A stretch of 64,000 nucleotides of DNA from positions 92,992,861 through 93,056,860 of the forward strand of contig OY740774.1 of NCBI GenBank assembly GCA_963513935.1. Direction: 5' to 3'. Of this stretch, positions 23,714-35,885 are shown in pieces (position 1 is the stretch's first letter; each line of letters begins with the position of its first letter). Both the position numbers and the translations under genes were made by a program. The notes beneath the pieces are model-generated. The model was not told where the DNA came from, searched no databases, and saw only the letters and a program-made list of their open reading frames with translations. Source of the DNA: Aphrophora alni (taxonomy: Eukaryota > Arthropoda > Insecta > Hemiptera > Aphrophoridae).

Positions 23714-25323
23714 GCATGGGCATATATTATATTTTAGAAACTGTTTCGTGTTCAGAAAATTTCAAAACTGATATATCCCCAAAAAATTAGAAATCGATTT
23801 TTTTACCCACTTTCACTCTACTATAAGTGAAGGAATAAAATTACAACCAGACCAGTATTGGAGGTAGGAATTTGCAACTTTAAAAAATGAACACGTATTA
23901 AATCTCGAGTTTCAGATTTCGTATAGAGTTATGCCCCAATCCTATTTTTACTAAATTGCATTAACAATTAGTTGAGTTCTTATAAAATATACCTCTCATA
24001 TTATTTCAATGAACATTTTTAACTTTATTAAAATGTTTCACCATTTACAAAATCCATATAGTCATTTTAGTTAAATCCAATTAATTTATGTTTAAAGAGT
24101 AAGTAACATATAGCATCGGCTATCTATAACAAACTTGATGTACAAAAATCCGTAATTTAAATTTTTATTGTTAATATATTTTCTTGTAGGGTTTCGAGAT
24201 GCGTTTAGCACACTTCAATTCATTATGTAGTTTTTTATAATAAGCAATACGTATAATTGATTTATTAAAACTTCTGCTGTATAAAAAAAATAGAAAAATG
24301 GCAGAAATTGTTATAATATTATGCTAATATTTACATCTAGTTCGTGTGCTTTAAAATAAGTGAGGGAAAAAGTGTATTAGATATTAGTAAAATATTTTAT
24401 TAAATTTTGTATTTACTAAATAGTTTCTTAACCAAAATAACAACAATTAGAGTCTTGGTGATTCATGTAACAACTTATCGTAAATTTTATTAAGCTTTTG
24501 TATTTATCAAATAGACTTCGATGTTTTAATAATTTTTGGTAATGCTTTTTTACGATTAGATTGTACGTTTTTCTTACGATTAAATAATCTTTATTTGTTA
24601 AATATGTTTAAACTGAAATCACAGTTGTGTTTTAACACACAATGCAAAAACCTAATTTCTATGAATGTCAATTTCACTAGGGTTGGTTGTGTTATTCTAG
24701 AGAAAACGAATTATAGCTGGATCTACACCTGTTTTTCAAGTAATCTAGGTTAGAATCCTCGCTGTCATATTTCTTATCAGGTCTCTTTTGACCAACGTTT
24801 GTTCTCTTCCGACTTAGGCACTTAGAGTATTCAAGAGGTCCTTAGTTTATGCATTTTTATTCCGTTATTTATAATATGTACGCTTAGATTTGAAAATGTT
24901 GACTTCAACCTCCTGAAATGAGCATGCGAAATTAAGCTCTGTATATACAAATTGTTAAATTTTTACTTTTCAGCAATATTTCTAAGTAAATTCCTGTTTG
25001 TCTAATAGTATTCGTTTAAAAATAATTAAACGCTCTCGATGATTTTCTAACATCCTGTATATTATAATATAAATATTTAGTTATAAAAATAAATATAAGT
25101 CCACTGATATGATCAAAGTATGTTCACAAACGAAATGAGCGATATTTGTATTAGGCTAATGCTAATTACACCTATAGACATCATTGTCTAAAACCCACTC
25201 TTAGGGTTAGATAACATCTTACAGAAATTTTTTTTTCAATCTCAAAATATTTGCTGTCACAATATTTTCTCCATAGTAAAAGAAAAATGTAATCAAATTT
25301 ATCAAAAGTTGTCATCCGAAGAC
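23714..25323. other. AT-rich DNA with a weak SINE-like box
   Basis: GGTTAGAATCC at 24748-24758 differs by one base from the tRNA/SINE B-box GGTTCGAATCC and is followed by tcgctgtcata, but a good A-box is not visible upstream. No gene seen. Confidence 0.35.
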
Positions 25324-25378
25324 TGTAAAAGATATATGTCTCATTGAGTAAAGTGGTATTAAGCTTGAAGCAGGTGGG
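25324..25378 (+). repeat. Dispersed repeat C, copy 1
   Basis: Conserved core agatatatgtctcattgag, aaagtggtatt, aagc.tgaagcaggtggg. Three other copies occur in the window (30020, 31397 and 42850). Confidence 0.6.
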
Positions 25379-27549
25379 AACTGTAATATACTGTTTAGGG
25401 GTTGTTTCACATTTCATAACATTCATTTATCCCTCCAGAGTGTAAGTATTTTATTTAAGCATGTTTTTTAAAAAATACTTTCAATTTTAAAAATATTAAA
25501 ATTATATTAAACTTTGTATAAACAATATTTTATTGTAAGAATAATCAAAATCGGTTGAGAAATAAGTTTATTATTACTTAACCAATATTTTTACCGTAAT
25601 ATCAAAATAGTGTTTATAAACCAAGATATGAAACAAATAGTTATGATAATGTAGATAACAAAAAAGGTAGGTGGAACAAACAATACAACAGGGAAAAGAA
25701 CCAAAATACACGTTTTCATTTACACTGTGTAAAACCCAGCCACTCATAAATAATAAAGGTTAAACTGGAATGAAATATGTATCATGTTTTTAAAAATTAC
25801 ATTTTATCCATTATCAATAACTAAATATAAATGTTCCTAATTTTGCAGTTTATTCAAACATTTGTGGAATTTATTAATGAAAAACGTTTGACCGATTCTC
25901 GGATTGTTTGTCTGACACCAAACAAATTTGACTGTTTCATAAACAATTTTGTATTTATGCGACTATCAATGTTCTAGTATATGATCTCTGTATTTTAAGG
26001 AAACCATTATCCGATTTTCTCAATTTTAACCCTAATAATTTAATAAAATACCTATATTCTGACTTTTAACCGATTTGTATTTGAATGCACCAATTTGGAA
26101 TTTTTAATGAAAATGCCATTTTAAAATTTAAGAGAATTGTGGTTAACGAGTAATGGTTAAAAAAAAACATTACCTTAACCGTTGTCATTAACATTTCTGT
26201 ATTATATTACAAAAGTGTATTATATTTCTTAGAATGTTAATTATTTTGCGCTTTTGGTATGGATAATTGTGTAAGTTCATGTATCATTGATAATTTTTTA
26301 ATTAAATAGAATTTTTTTTTTTTTTTATTTTTTTTTAAGCTCAAGGAAATTCCTAAATATTTATATTTACTACAACAGTGTTTAGTAGCGTTTTAAAATC
26401 CACTCCGATTTTTATTTATTGGCCAAAATTTATACCCAAATTATATTTTTGAATACATTTCTTGTATATTCAAATTTAAAAAAAAAGTTTTTATTAAATG
26501 TACTAGTTGTGATGCAATAAAAATGGGACATATCCATTCATTTTATTTTATTTTTACAATTCAAAAATTATTTGTAAATGAAATTTAATTTATAAACTGT
26601 ATCAACTTTATAAATTGTAATTATATTTCTGTAGATATTATTACTGTAAATAATTTAAAAAACAAATAAAAAAATAAAAATACAATTTTTAAAAATAAAT
26701 AAAAATTAAAACGTATAACCCAATATAAAATTTCAACTCATTCACTCAAAAATAATGTTACCTTGATTTAATAAAAATAAAAATTCAATTATTATTGAGT
26801 TGTGTGTCACTTTTTAAAAACATCATTGTACATTATCACTCACTTTAAAAATAAAACTTAATAAAAAACTTAAAAAATTTTCTTGTTTTAAAATTTTAAC
26901 CGAAATTTGGTTCACATCCTTATTATAAATTGTTCTAGTAATGATTTCCATTTTTTATTGATATAGTTGATATTAAGAAATATTCATTATATATAAACTT
27001 AGCTGAATGTTAGTTCATGTTATTTATTTTTTGATGAAAATGAAGAATTTTTGTTTGTACCTTAAAGGAATGGTTCTTAGCGCTACTCGAGAAAACCGCA
27101 AATAGGTGACCATATATAATTTCTCATTAGGAGTTTTATTTTCTGTAGACCCATAGGCAAGCCCCCTTGCTCACTACAGTACGAAATCATCAGTCTTGGA
27201 TTAGTTCTATTCCAAAACTCAAGTTATATATTAGGAGAACGAAATTTTAACTGTGATTCATTTTATTTATTGTCTCGTTAAACAACGTTGGATGCTCTTC
27301 TACATGTTGCTAAAATTACAAGGTTAGATGGTTTGCTACCTCTCGAAAAGTCTGCATTAAACTGTCTATGTGATAGCAATCTTCTTCTACATCGGTGCTA
27401 GCCATTTTCAATTATTGTCTCTGTGATTTGTTTATTGTCGTGGTAAAGTAAATCTTAAAAGAGAACTGGAGACGTTAAAATACAAATCTGATGGAATAAT
27501 TAGAATTCTTTGTATAAACACGGTCTCATTCGCTGCAGTCCCTGTAGCC
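25379..27549. other. Very AT-rich DNA, no gene seen
   Basis: The 26000-27000 stretch is among the most AT-rich of the window, with A and T runs. The 81-codon frame at 25181-25426 overlaps repeat C on the opposite strand and is not credible. Confidence 0.5.
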
Positions 27550-27927
27550 TCAATGATGTTCGATTGCAAAGAATTTTCCTATAGCGTTGTTCTGTACCAA
27601 AGCTTTGGTGGTTTTATGTTTATGCGGCATTAAAACACCGGCTCTCAAGGGGCGTCGACGAGCGTTGAGATTATTAAGAGACTCGATAGGATAGTTCACA
27701 GTTTCATCGCTGTTAAGGATCGAGTCCATAATTGATTTATACTTAACCTCCCGCCCTCAATTCTTTGCTAAATGAGTTCTAAAGTTGACCGTTTTATGGG
27801 GGGTCTGTAAAGCTCGTTATGAAAGATGAAGTGGCTTGTTTGTGAACCGAGCGACGGTGTCCGGGCGAATCTCCTCAGTGGCTGGACACTCTGGACAGAT
27901 CAACCTACCACCCACCTCTTCCGCCAT
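27550..27927 (-). pseudogene. Decayed coding segment of unknown identity
   Basis: On the minus strand one frame reads MAEEVGGRLICPECP ... ARFTNKPLHLS (27927-27817, stop TAA), then RALQTPHKTVNFRTHLAKN (stop TGA), then MDSILNSDETVNYPIESLNN ... ALVQNNAIGKFFAIEHH, ending at TGA at 27550. Three consecutive segments sit in the same frame with only two internal stops over about 126 codons, and the region is clearly richer in GC than its surroundings, so I infer an old protein-coding sequence. CPECP could be half of a zinc knuckle, but this is not enough for a family. It may come from a transposon or be part of a host exon. The opposite strand also has a 74-codon frame (27826-28050) that I regard as the shadow. 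Confidence 0.35.
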
Positions 27928-28157
27928 CACACACTGGCCCGAGATCGGCCGTCTGACACACAGACGCTACGGAGGGTAGGCGTCGGTAAACACCAAAAAA
28001 TCCAAAAGAATATAAATTACCAGCGCCTACCGTTTGTTGGAGGTGTATAATAAAAGTTATTTACATATTTTAATTAATTCTATGTTTGAAAGAGACCATA
28101 ATAGGTTCTTGATGAAATTCCATAATAAAGGAGATATGATTACAATAACAAGTGCTT

Positions 28158-28206
28158 TATCTTGCAACATATGTTTCGCCATTAAGCATCATCAGGAAAA
28201 TAAATT
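28158..28206 (-). ncRNA. Hammerhead motif, family 5b
   Basis: Minus strand: core CTGATGA (28195-28189) matches the consensus, then T, helix II GCT-TAAT-GGC, GAA, helix III ACATATGT (perfect palindrome), T, GCAAG. A distal stem I helix TTTAT/ATAAA is separated from the core by an internal loop, as in natural type I hammerheads. A plausible functional motif. Confidence 0.65.
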
Positions 28207-28913
28207 GAAATTTACAGATTCTAATATTTATATAAACAATTACAAATTATGATTAGACTAACCAATACAGAAGAAAGCAGAAGGGGTGAGGATGTTTAAA
28301 GAACTATGAAATATACAATGACTTGAGGAAGTGGAACGAGTGAATGACCTGAAGGGGGAGAATCCCCTACAGGTAGTTTACTTAATAGATTTAAGTAAAC
28401 AAAAGTGTTGAAAGTTGTTTGTTTATTTATGTTTGAAGAAATATTTTTAACAATAGATCTATTGATTTTTTAATCCACCAGATTATTTAATATCCTACTT
28501 TTTTTGCTCTAAATGAAGTAATTTATTATTATAATAATATCTTTAGGTTCAAACTTGAATTCTGTTTCTTTTGAATGATGTCTACAGTTGAATAAAATTT
28601 ACTATATTTATATATGTTCTTTAATTCTATTTTTTCCGCTACCAGTATGATATGTATACTAACAATCACAATCATTACACTAAATTTTGTAAACTATAAA
28701 GCATCTCTCTTATCGTTATTATTTACAAGTAACTTCCATAAATTATTAGAACAATAAACAATTCTATAGTAACAATAAACAATAAACACTCGTCCCGCTT
28801 CCTCATCCCCCCCTATAAACCCCCTCTTCACCTCTCTCTACCTTCTTCTGTAATGGTTAGTCTGATCATAGTATGTAATTCTTTATAAAAATGTTAGATT
28901 CTGTAAATTTCAA

Positions 28914-28944
28914 TTTAGTTACCTGATGATGCCTAAAGGCCAAA
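28914..28944 (+). ncRNA. Hammerhead motif remnant, family 5
   Basis: Core CTGATGA (28923-28929), T, helix II GCC-TAAA-GGC are intact, but GAAA has become CAAA and helix III is replaced by a poly-A run. Non-functional remnant. Confidence 0.6.
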
Positions 28945-28970
28945 AAAAAAAACACTTTGTGAATTTATAC

Positions 28971-30019
28971 TTTACTTTAATTATCTGTTCACCCTTTAGG
29001 CATCTATGAGGTTAACATAATTCATATATTTTTCGAAAGCATTGTAAGAACAATTTAACGGATTATTACCCTCTAAGATAAATCAATGAAAATCCAATCC
29101 ATTGTTTAATGGGTATTAATTTTTTTCCCTCACATCTCACAATAACTTCTTTTAAACTTGTACTCCACTCATTTCTCATTTTCTCATTATGTGTATTCGT
29201 CATACAAAAGTATATGATTTTTCACTACAATTTAATTATAATCAAAATATTTGTTATTTCAGAATTTTAGGTCACCCCTTGTTTAAATTAAGGGGGCAGG
29301 ATATGTGACACTTTGGAATAGCGACAACGTAATAACATGCATATTCGTAATCAGAATAACGTGTAGTTTTATTTCATACCACACACATAATATTTCCAAA
29401 ACACATTACAACTCGAATTGTTTTGCCACTTGACTACCAATCTTATTTTATTATTTTTATAACCTTATATTTTTCCAAAATACAAATACAAGGAATACAA
29501 ATGCAAAGTTTGAAATATAAAGACATTATTGCCTATGTAGACTGCTTGTGTCTTACAGATAGAAGAACAAACAGGCGAGTGAAATTATAAGGGTTTTTGG
29601 TTTTACCTACGGATTCTAAAACATAAAAATCCTTTTAGTCGAGTTCGGAAAATGGGAATTTTATTGTTCGTAGTGGTCATAAAAAACGCGTCGACACATG
29701 GTTAAAATATGTCCGCCAAAATGTGAGCAACAGCAATAGTGTTCGGTGTAGATTTTTTCTTCGAATAATGTTACATACATGACTTACCATTATTCCAAAA
29801 AAAAACCAGCAGAGGTCAAAACATTCATGCCGTTAAAAATGTGAAATATTTGTTGACCCATCGTAAAATTTTCTAAACTAAGTACATGTGTGAAAGTTAA
29901 AAGAAATGAAAACGAACTTTACAATGTTCAAAGCGAAGAAACCACTGTTAGGTAATATCGTGCTTGAAAGTCGTATTTTCTGATATCACTTGAAAGGTTG
30001 ACAAGATAGAGCTGAAGAA
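28971..30019. other. AT-rich DNA, no gene seen
   Basis: Holds a 9-bp inverted repeat around ccccttgtttaaattaaggggg (29276-29297). No gene or RNA supported. Confidence 0.5.
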
Positions 30020-30087
30020 ATTGTAAAGGATATATGTCATTGAGCAAAGTGGTATTTTAGTAGGAGGGCGGGCAGATGGGGGATAAA
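30020..30087 (+). repeat. Dispersed repeat C, copy 2
   Basis: ttgtaaaggatatatg, tcattgagcaaagtggtatt and a degenerate gcagatggggg follow in the family order. Confidence 0.6.
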
Positions 30088-30496
30088 ACCAGTGTTTTCT
30101 AAGTGTTCCCGAGTCACTTCCCAAACCACACCCCCACTCACCCTCTCAATCCTGGCGGCGGTATTTTATTTTAAAGGAATCAAACTTTAATAATGTTAGA
30201 AAAAAATACGAAAAAGATTGTGTGTAATTGTTTGAAACTGTGTTTGGGGTGTTAAAAGGCCGTTTATATTAATAATGTTTAGTTAAAACGTATAAGTTAT
30301 AAAATCTTTATAAGACAGGAAAAGAGAAAAACTAAAGTCTAGTGTAATAAATTACAAACATATACTTGGATTATTATTGAAACATTAAATTCGGTGGTCG
30401 ATGACGAAATTTACATGTAATTATACTAATTTAAAATTATATTTATATACCGGTTAGAGTAAAACTCTAACACAAGATCAAACAAATATTACGTTT

Positions 30497-30545
30497 ACAA
30501 TCACGTGCGTTTCAACAACAAAGTCGCCATCCTCAGTGATACATA
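30497..30545 (-). ncRNA. Hammerhead motif, family 3, left arm
   Basis: Minus strand: ATCA, core CTGAGGA (consensus), T, helix II GGCGAC-TTT-GTTGTT with G-U pairs, GAA, ACGCACGT, then GAT. The base after the helix III U is G, which is not allowed at the cleavage position, so this copy is probably dead at the last step. Confidence 0.6.
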
Positions 30546-30579
30546 AGATACCATAACTAAACTCTAACTGTAAATCATG

Positions 30580-30624
30580 CCTCATTGAGCATGGCGACTT
30601 TGTCTTTGAAACGCGTTTGATTAA
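30580..30624 (+). ncRNA. Hammerhead motif, family 3, right arm
   Basis: Helix II GGCGAC-TTT-GTCTTT, GAA, helix III ACGCGT (palindrome), T, TGAT. The core reads TTGAGCA rather than CTGANGA, so it is disabled at C3 and G8, the opposite defect from the left arm. Confidence 0.55.
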
Positions 30625-30675
30625 GTAAAAGTAATTTATGTAAGATCTTGTGTTCGAGTTTTATTCAATCTAATA

Positions 30676-31194
30676 TTATCTCACAAGTCAAGCTCAATAA
30701 TTAATTATATTATATATACTAACCAACAACGGGGCTTTAGTACTAATTCGGAAAAAGTGCAAGAACGAAAATGTAAGCTACGTTTATATTAATGGGTTAC
30801 AAAAACCCACCCAATCAATTTCTACGTTTGAACTTCCTTGTAAAGGGTTTTGCTTATTTTTTTTAATTCAATAGATAATATAAATTATTTTTCAGATTTA
30901 GTTGTCTACAGTAGAACCAAGTTTGAAACAAACAAAACTTTTAATTTCAAATTTCGTTCAACCAATGTCCATCCATGAATCGTACTAAATATGAATTTAC
31001 CTAAAAGAACAATTTTGCTCGCTTGACATTAAACTTAATATAAATGTATTACTTTTATTAACTTAAAAACTATTCTAATTTTACAATACAAACAAATTGC
31101 TGTACAATTACACCATACCGTTACTTTGAAACTCTTATCCGCATAGAATATTTTTCAAGCATTCATTTTTATTGTTCTATGTAAATAAAGTTTT
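30676..31194. other. AT-rich DNA, no gene seen
   Basis: Nothing supportable. Confidence 0.5.
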
Positions 31195-31310
31195 CTTCTT
31201 CTCGCCAATAACAGGAGAAGTGCAGCATTAATACGCTAGTCGCAGCCATTCCGCCACTAACAGGCCGCTATAAACAATAACAAATAGTCGTTTAGTCGAC
31301 TTATTCCAGG
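31195..31310 (+). repeat. Dispersed repeat D, copy 1
   Basis: Shares gctataaacaataacaaatag exactly, and a weaker gcta.tcgcag.catt.cgc block, with the reverse complement of 35765-35885. Locally GC-richer than its surroundings. Confidence 0.5.
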
Positions 31311-31396
31311 TATTATTATCTTTCGCTACATTTGAATTTCATAAAAGCCTTTGGGGAAGAGAGGAACTGAAACTAAGAACCACTTAGCAGGTTAAA

Positions 31397-31456
31397 TATC
31401 ATCCACATGCTTCGAGCAAAACACTTTGCTCATTGAGTCATATCCTTCAAATTATT
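31397..31456 (-). repeat. Dispersed repeat C, copy 3
   Basis: Reverse complement reads gaaggatatgactcattgag, caaagtg, then gaagcatgtggatgat, matching copies 1, 2 and 4. Confidence 0.6.
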
Positions 31457-31546
31457 TGAGCTCTTTGTTACGATGGTTTTATGCGCAGTCAAAGAATACA
31501 ACATGTGAGAAAACATTTATTAAAGGAAATAAATGTGTTTACGTTT

Positions 31547-31548
<2 letters not shown>

Positions 31549-31625
<77 letters not shown>
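31549..31625. repeat. (AT)n microsatellite
   Basis: About 77 bp of uninterrupted AT. Confidence 0.95.
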
Positions 31626-31628
<3 letters not shown>

Positions 31629-34600
31629 TACGGTAATAGGTGACAATAATTTGTAAAACCTATTCCTCATATACTGACTTATTCATGAATATAGGTAGAA
31701 ATTTTGGGAGCTTATTCTATTGTAAAAATAAAAGTAATAAAATATTATTGTCTATTTATGACAAACAAAATGAAGTGTTAATTTTATTTTATTTTTTTGT
31801 AGCTCAAAAAAACAACCGTGTTTTTAACAAATTCTAAAGCATAATTTCTTTATAATTATTTCTACAGAACAAAAAATTGATTAAATATTATTCAAATTTT
31901 AATAAAAAGTTTTATTCGTTTATTGGAATCCTTAACTTAGTACTATTGTCTGTTTCAACTACAATAAATTAGTAAAAACTAATTAATTGTAGACATATCC
32001 TATCATAAAGTTGTGGGTTGTGTAGACAACTATCAAGAAATAGTTTCAAGTTGTTTGATTATAACTCGGTTGTCTTTTGATCTATAGAAAAAATAAACAC
32101 CATTTTGTTTTTTATTAAAATATACATCTGGACTCTTGTTTATTTTTGAAAGGTTGACGGATTTCGAGATATTTTTACTTTAAACATTTTAAACGCCTGC
32201 TCTTTTGAAAATAATACAAAAATCATCTTTTTTAGTGCACATGTAGAAATTAACATAAATAACATATCTGCCAAATTTGAAATCAATATCTAATCTATAT
32301 CTGTGGTTATAATGTTGTTTTTCTAAAACAAAATGGTGATTTTTAATTTAGTTTTTGTTGTTTTTTTAATTCTCTTAGTGAAGGGAATGAAAACTAAGTT
32401 TTGGACATATGTATGTATGAAAAAAATGTTTTCTATATGTTTAAATGTAGAAAGAACTCCTAAATTCTATGCAAGCATTCATGAGTCAGCCTCTTACGTA
32501 ACCTAGATAAATATATATAATGCGTCAGCAAATCTATCTATGATTTTTGTAAAAATATACATTTTTTAATTATCTGACCCCTAAAAAAAGTTTTTTTATA
32601 GAACGATGGCTTTTTCCCAGACGTCTGTTATTTGTCGTCTAACCAATGCTCTACAACCTAAACAGCCTAACTGATTTTGGTTAAATTTGGTTTCTGGGGT
32701 TTTTTTAGAAATAGTTTGATAAGTTTTGATGTTCTACAACACGTAAGCTGGTTGATCTTCATATTGATTACGATTAACAGCTAATTTACATTTAAACGAT
32801 TTTGGTTACAATTATTTTTCGTAGTTTTCATAACGATATTTAAAATATTTTGAAATATAATGCATTTTATACTTGTCTTTTCGGTTAGAAATTACTTTTA
32901 AAAACTAAAAAAAAATAGAATTTACCTACTTCTGCAATTTATATTCTGAATCTGACAAACTATCCTATAAACAGGATTTATAAAATGAAATCCATTGAAC
33001 AGGTTTTAACTAATTTTCTCTACATAATACTATTCGGTTATTAGAAATATAATATAATATTTCCATGTATTTTTTTCCCAGAGCATATTATTTAACAGTC
33101 TTCCAAATGTGTACAAAATGGATGTGAAAATCAGGGTCAGTCAAAAAAATTTAACATTTTTACCAATTTTTCTCATTAACCAGATAACTAGCACTCGTCT
33201 ATTTTCAGAAGGTCCAGCCTCTTACTTAACTGCCAATGGTTATTTTTAGACGGTGAATTATGGTTTTGCTCATTTTATATCCGATTCAGTTATATTTGTT
33301 ATTGTTTATTGATATACAGTGATAATCGGGGAAATTAATTGTGTGTGTTGGTACACCTGTATAAAGACAGTTGTTTTTGTGTAGATGATAAATAGGTCGA
33401 TAAAGATGATAATGATCGTTGCTTTTAGTAACATGTGCACGTCTTGGTATATTTAGTGATGTTATGTTGTAAATATAATATGACAAACAAGCTGTGATGA
33501 CATAATCTTAATTATGTAAAAATAAGAATTTTAAAAGTTTTTTGTTTTCTGTGACAAATATTTATTTATTTATCATTATTTTGTTACCTACCAAGTATTC
33601 GAAGTATATAGTAAGTTTGATAATAGCGACAATATTCGACTCAAGATATCAAAAAAGTTATTTTCGACCAATCTCCGTCCGTTGCCGTTGTCATTGTTGT
33701 TATCGTTTGTACAAAGGCAGACGGCAGCCAAAAAAATGACGCTGGGTACCTGCAATATGTTATAGAAGACTATAATGTGCTCATATACAACCCAAGAGTT
33801 TTTTGTTTACATCTCGTGTTTTATTACGTTTGATACAAATTTTCAAACTTCAACTCTGTAAATTATTATTATAACCCCCCCCCCCCCTATGGCGACAAAA
33901 AGAGACGATAGTCAAAAAATGTAATTTTAAGCTCAGACCATTCCAGCAGTTCAGACCATTCCAGAGGTTCAAAACATATGTGTAAAAACTTTTTTTAAAC
34001 AAACTTAGCCTATTATGTAAGAACTCCTTGATCTACCAATACAATTTAACATTAGTACAATCCCAACAAACCAATTTGTTTACATTACATTAACAGTATC
34101 TGTTTATACATTGAGGCTGGGTAAGTGATAACTATAAACTTCACTATACACTTCATAGTTTTCAATTACATTCAATTTATTAAATTATCCTTAAAAACAT
34201 GAAAATTGTTTTAAATTTAGAGACAATTAACTAATAGTTTTTATAGTTGAAACTAATTTCCCTAGATTTTTAATTGTCCTTATCAAGAAAAAACCAAAGT
34301 TGCATACAGTTCGTTTTTACTCCATCCGAATCAAGCAATGTCTACAGGAAGTTAGAACACACAGTTATGCAATTTAAGTTAAAGCAAATATTAATTTTGG
34401 CTCCTGTTGTTTCATTTGGGAGATGAAACAATATTTAAACAGTCCTTATTCAGAATGTTCATTTTGCAGCTTTTGAGCAATTTTATCATCAACTAACTGA
34501 TATTAAAACAAAAATTCTACATCAACCTTGAGGAAATAACTCTGTCAAAACAGTTATGGTTGATATTATTTTCAAACATGTAAAATACATTACCTCATTT

Positions 34601-35764
34601 GTTTTTGTTTATTATAATATATTGTTTTTATTGTAATGTATCACGTTATAACATTATATTGTTTTATTATTTGTATAATGTACGAGTATTATCTTTCTCT
34701 GTATATAAGGTTAACTATTTTCAATTGGATTGCATTTTCTTTAAGCAATTTTATTGATTCATTGAATATTATTTTCAATTTTATCTAGTTGAATACAATG
34801 ACAAAAGATATTAAGCTTAATTTTGTATTTTTCGTATGGTTATAAGCATATATGTATGATTAGACTATTTTAAATTAGATAAAACTGAACTTAACCTAAC
34901 CGCCTTTAAACGAATTTTTTTGAGGTTTATGGAATATTTTATAGAATATTTAAAAGGTTATTTCTCGGGTAGTTGGAATGAAATTTTACACTTTTTAAAT
35001 TATTGCTAATTATAAATACAATTTTTTACATCTAAGTATGATATACTTTATAGTAGGTGTAGTGGAATTTTTATTTTTCAGATTTTTAAAAACATTTTAA
35101 TATTTTATGGTAATTAATTTTAAGCATGGAATTTAACGTATTTTGCGTTTAACTATTGTGAATTAATGTGAGTTTGTAGGTATTTGCATGAGTCGAATAA
35201 ATAAACTTAAATACTACATGTATTTACAGTTCAATAAATAACCCTTCATGCTTGCCTAAAATTAAATTTACTTGAATATGAATCAAATTACGAATCAATA
35301 AATTAAATAATATTAACGTGTATATTAGCAATGGAGTTTCATATTTTACATTATAGAGTCATAGAGTCAAAAGAAGTTGTAAAAGTTATATAGAAATTGG
35401 GATTACGTAACTTTCTTATACTCAATAAAGATGTATCACACGAACGTGTTTCCAAATCCAAAACAGTTGAAAAATTGATTTAAAATCATGAAAATGCAGT
35501 ACAATGGATTAGATGTAAATTTCATTTAGCCGTAAATAAACGACGAAAATTTTGAAAAAAAATCATGGATAGAGAACAGTTTTGGATCCGCAGTGAAGAA
35601 AGGCTACTCGTGGCCTCGCAATTCTAAAGGAAACCAAAGTAACAATAAATTGTCAATGTAACGTACATTTTTCTTTTAATTCATTTCAAGTCAAATAAAA
35701 TTCAATACTAACTGGAATATGATTGCGCTTGAATAACTAAAGGTCTATTTGTTATTGTGATAAG
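31626..35764. other. AT-rich DNA, no gene seen
   Basis: Four kilobases without a credible exon. Notable only for a C13 run at 33875-33887 and two adjacent 18-bp units containing tcagaccattccag (33933-33968). Confidence 0.5.
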
Positions 35765-35885
35765 AAGTGGAATAGCTATGTTATTGTTGCTATTTGTTAT
35801 TGTTTATAGCGCAGCGTAATGTCTGCGTCATTCGCATTAGCGTTGCAGTTGCTATAATAATGGAGGGAACGTGAAGATAAAAACG
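35765..35885 (-). repeat. Dispersed repeat D, copy 2
   Basis: Inverted relative to the copy at 31195-31310; the shared block ctatttgttattgtttatagc is exact. Contains a locally GC-rich gcgcagcgtaatgtctgcg. Confidence 0.5.

Larger units (their letters stand above)
28158..28970. mobile_element. Inverted pair of Penelope-like 3' tails, family 5
   Basis: The left unit lies on the minus strand and the right unit on the plus strand. Their inner parts are inverted copies: 28186-28290 (gcatcatcagg, aattgaaatttacagattct, tgattagactaacca, agaagaaagcagaagg) against 28845-28935. Each unit ends outward in a hammerhead block. The right unit also keeps more 3' untranslated sequence (28430-28600), similar to 12570-12700. 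This is the same head-to-head layout as the compact hairpins but with a loop of several hundred bases, so it shows an intermediate degree of truncation. Confidence 0.65.
30453..30675. mobile_element. PLE-type terminal hairpin, family 3
   Basis: Arms 30453-30540 and 30587-30673 are inverted copies: ggttagagtaaaactctaac, acaagatc, attac.ttta, then the ribozyme region with catggcgactttgt. The loop between them is about 45 bp. A solo arm of the same family lies at 22232 and relatives at 44602 and 62820. Confidence 0.7.
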
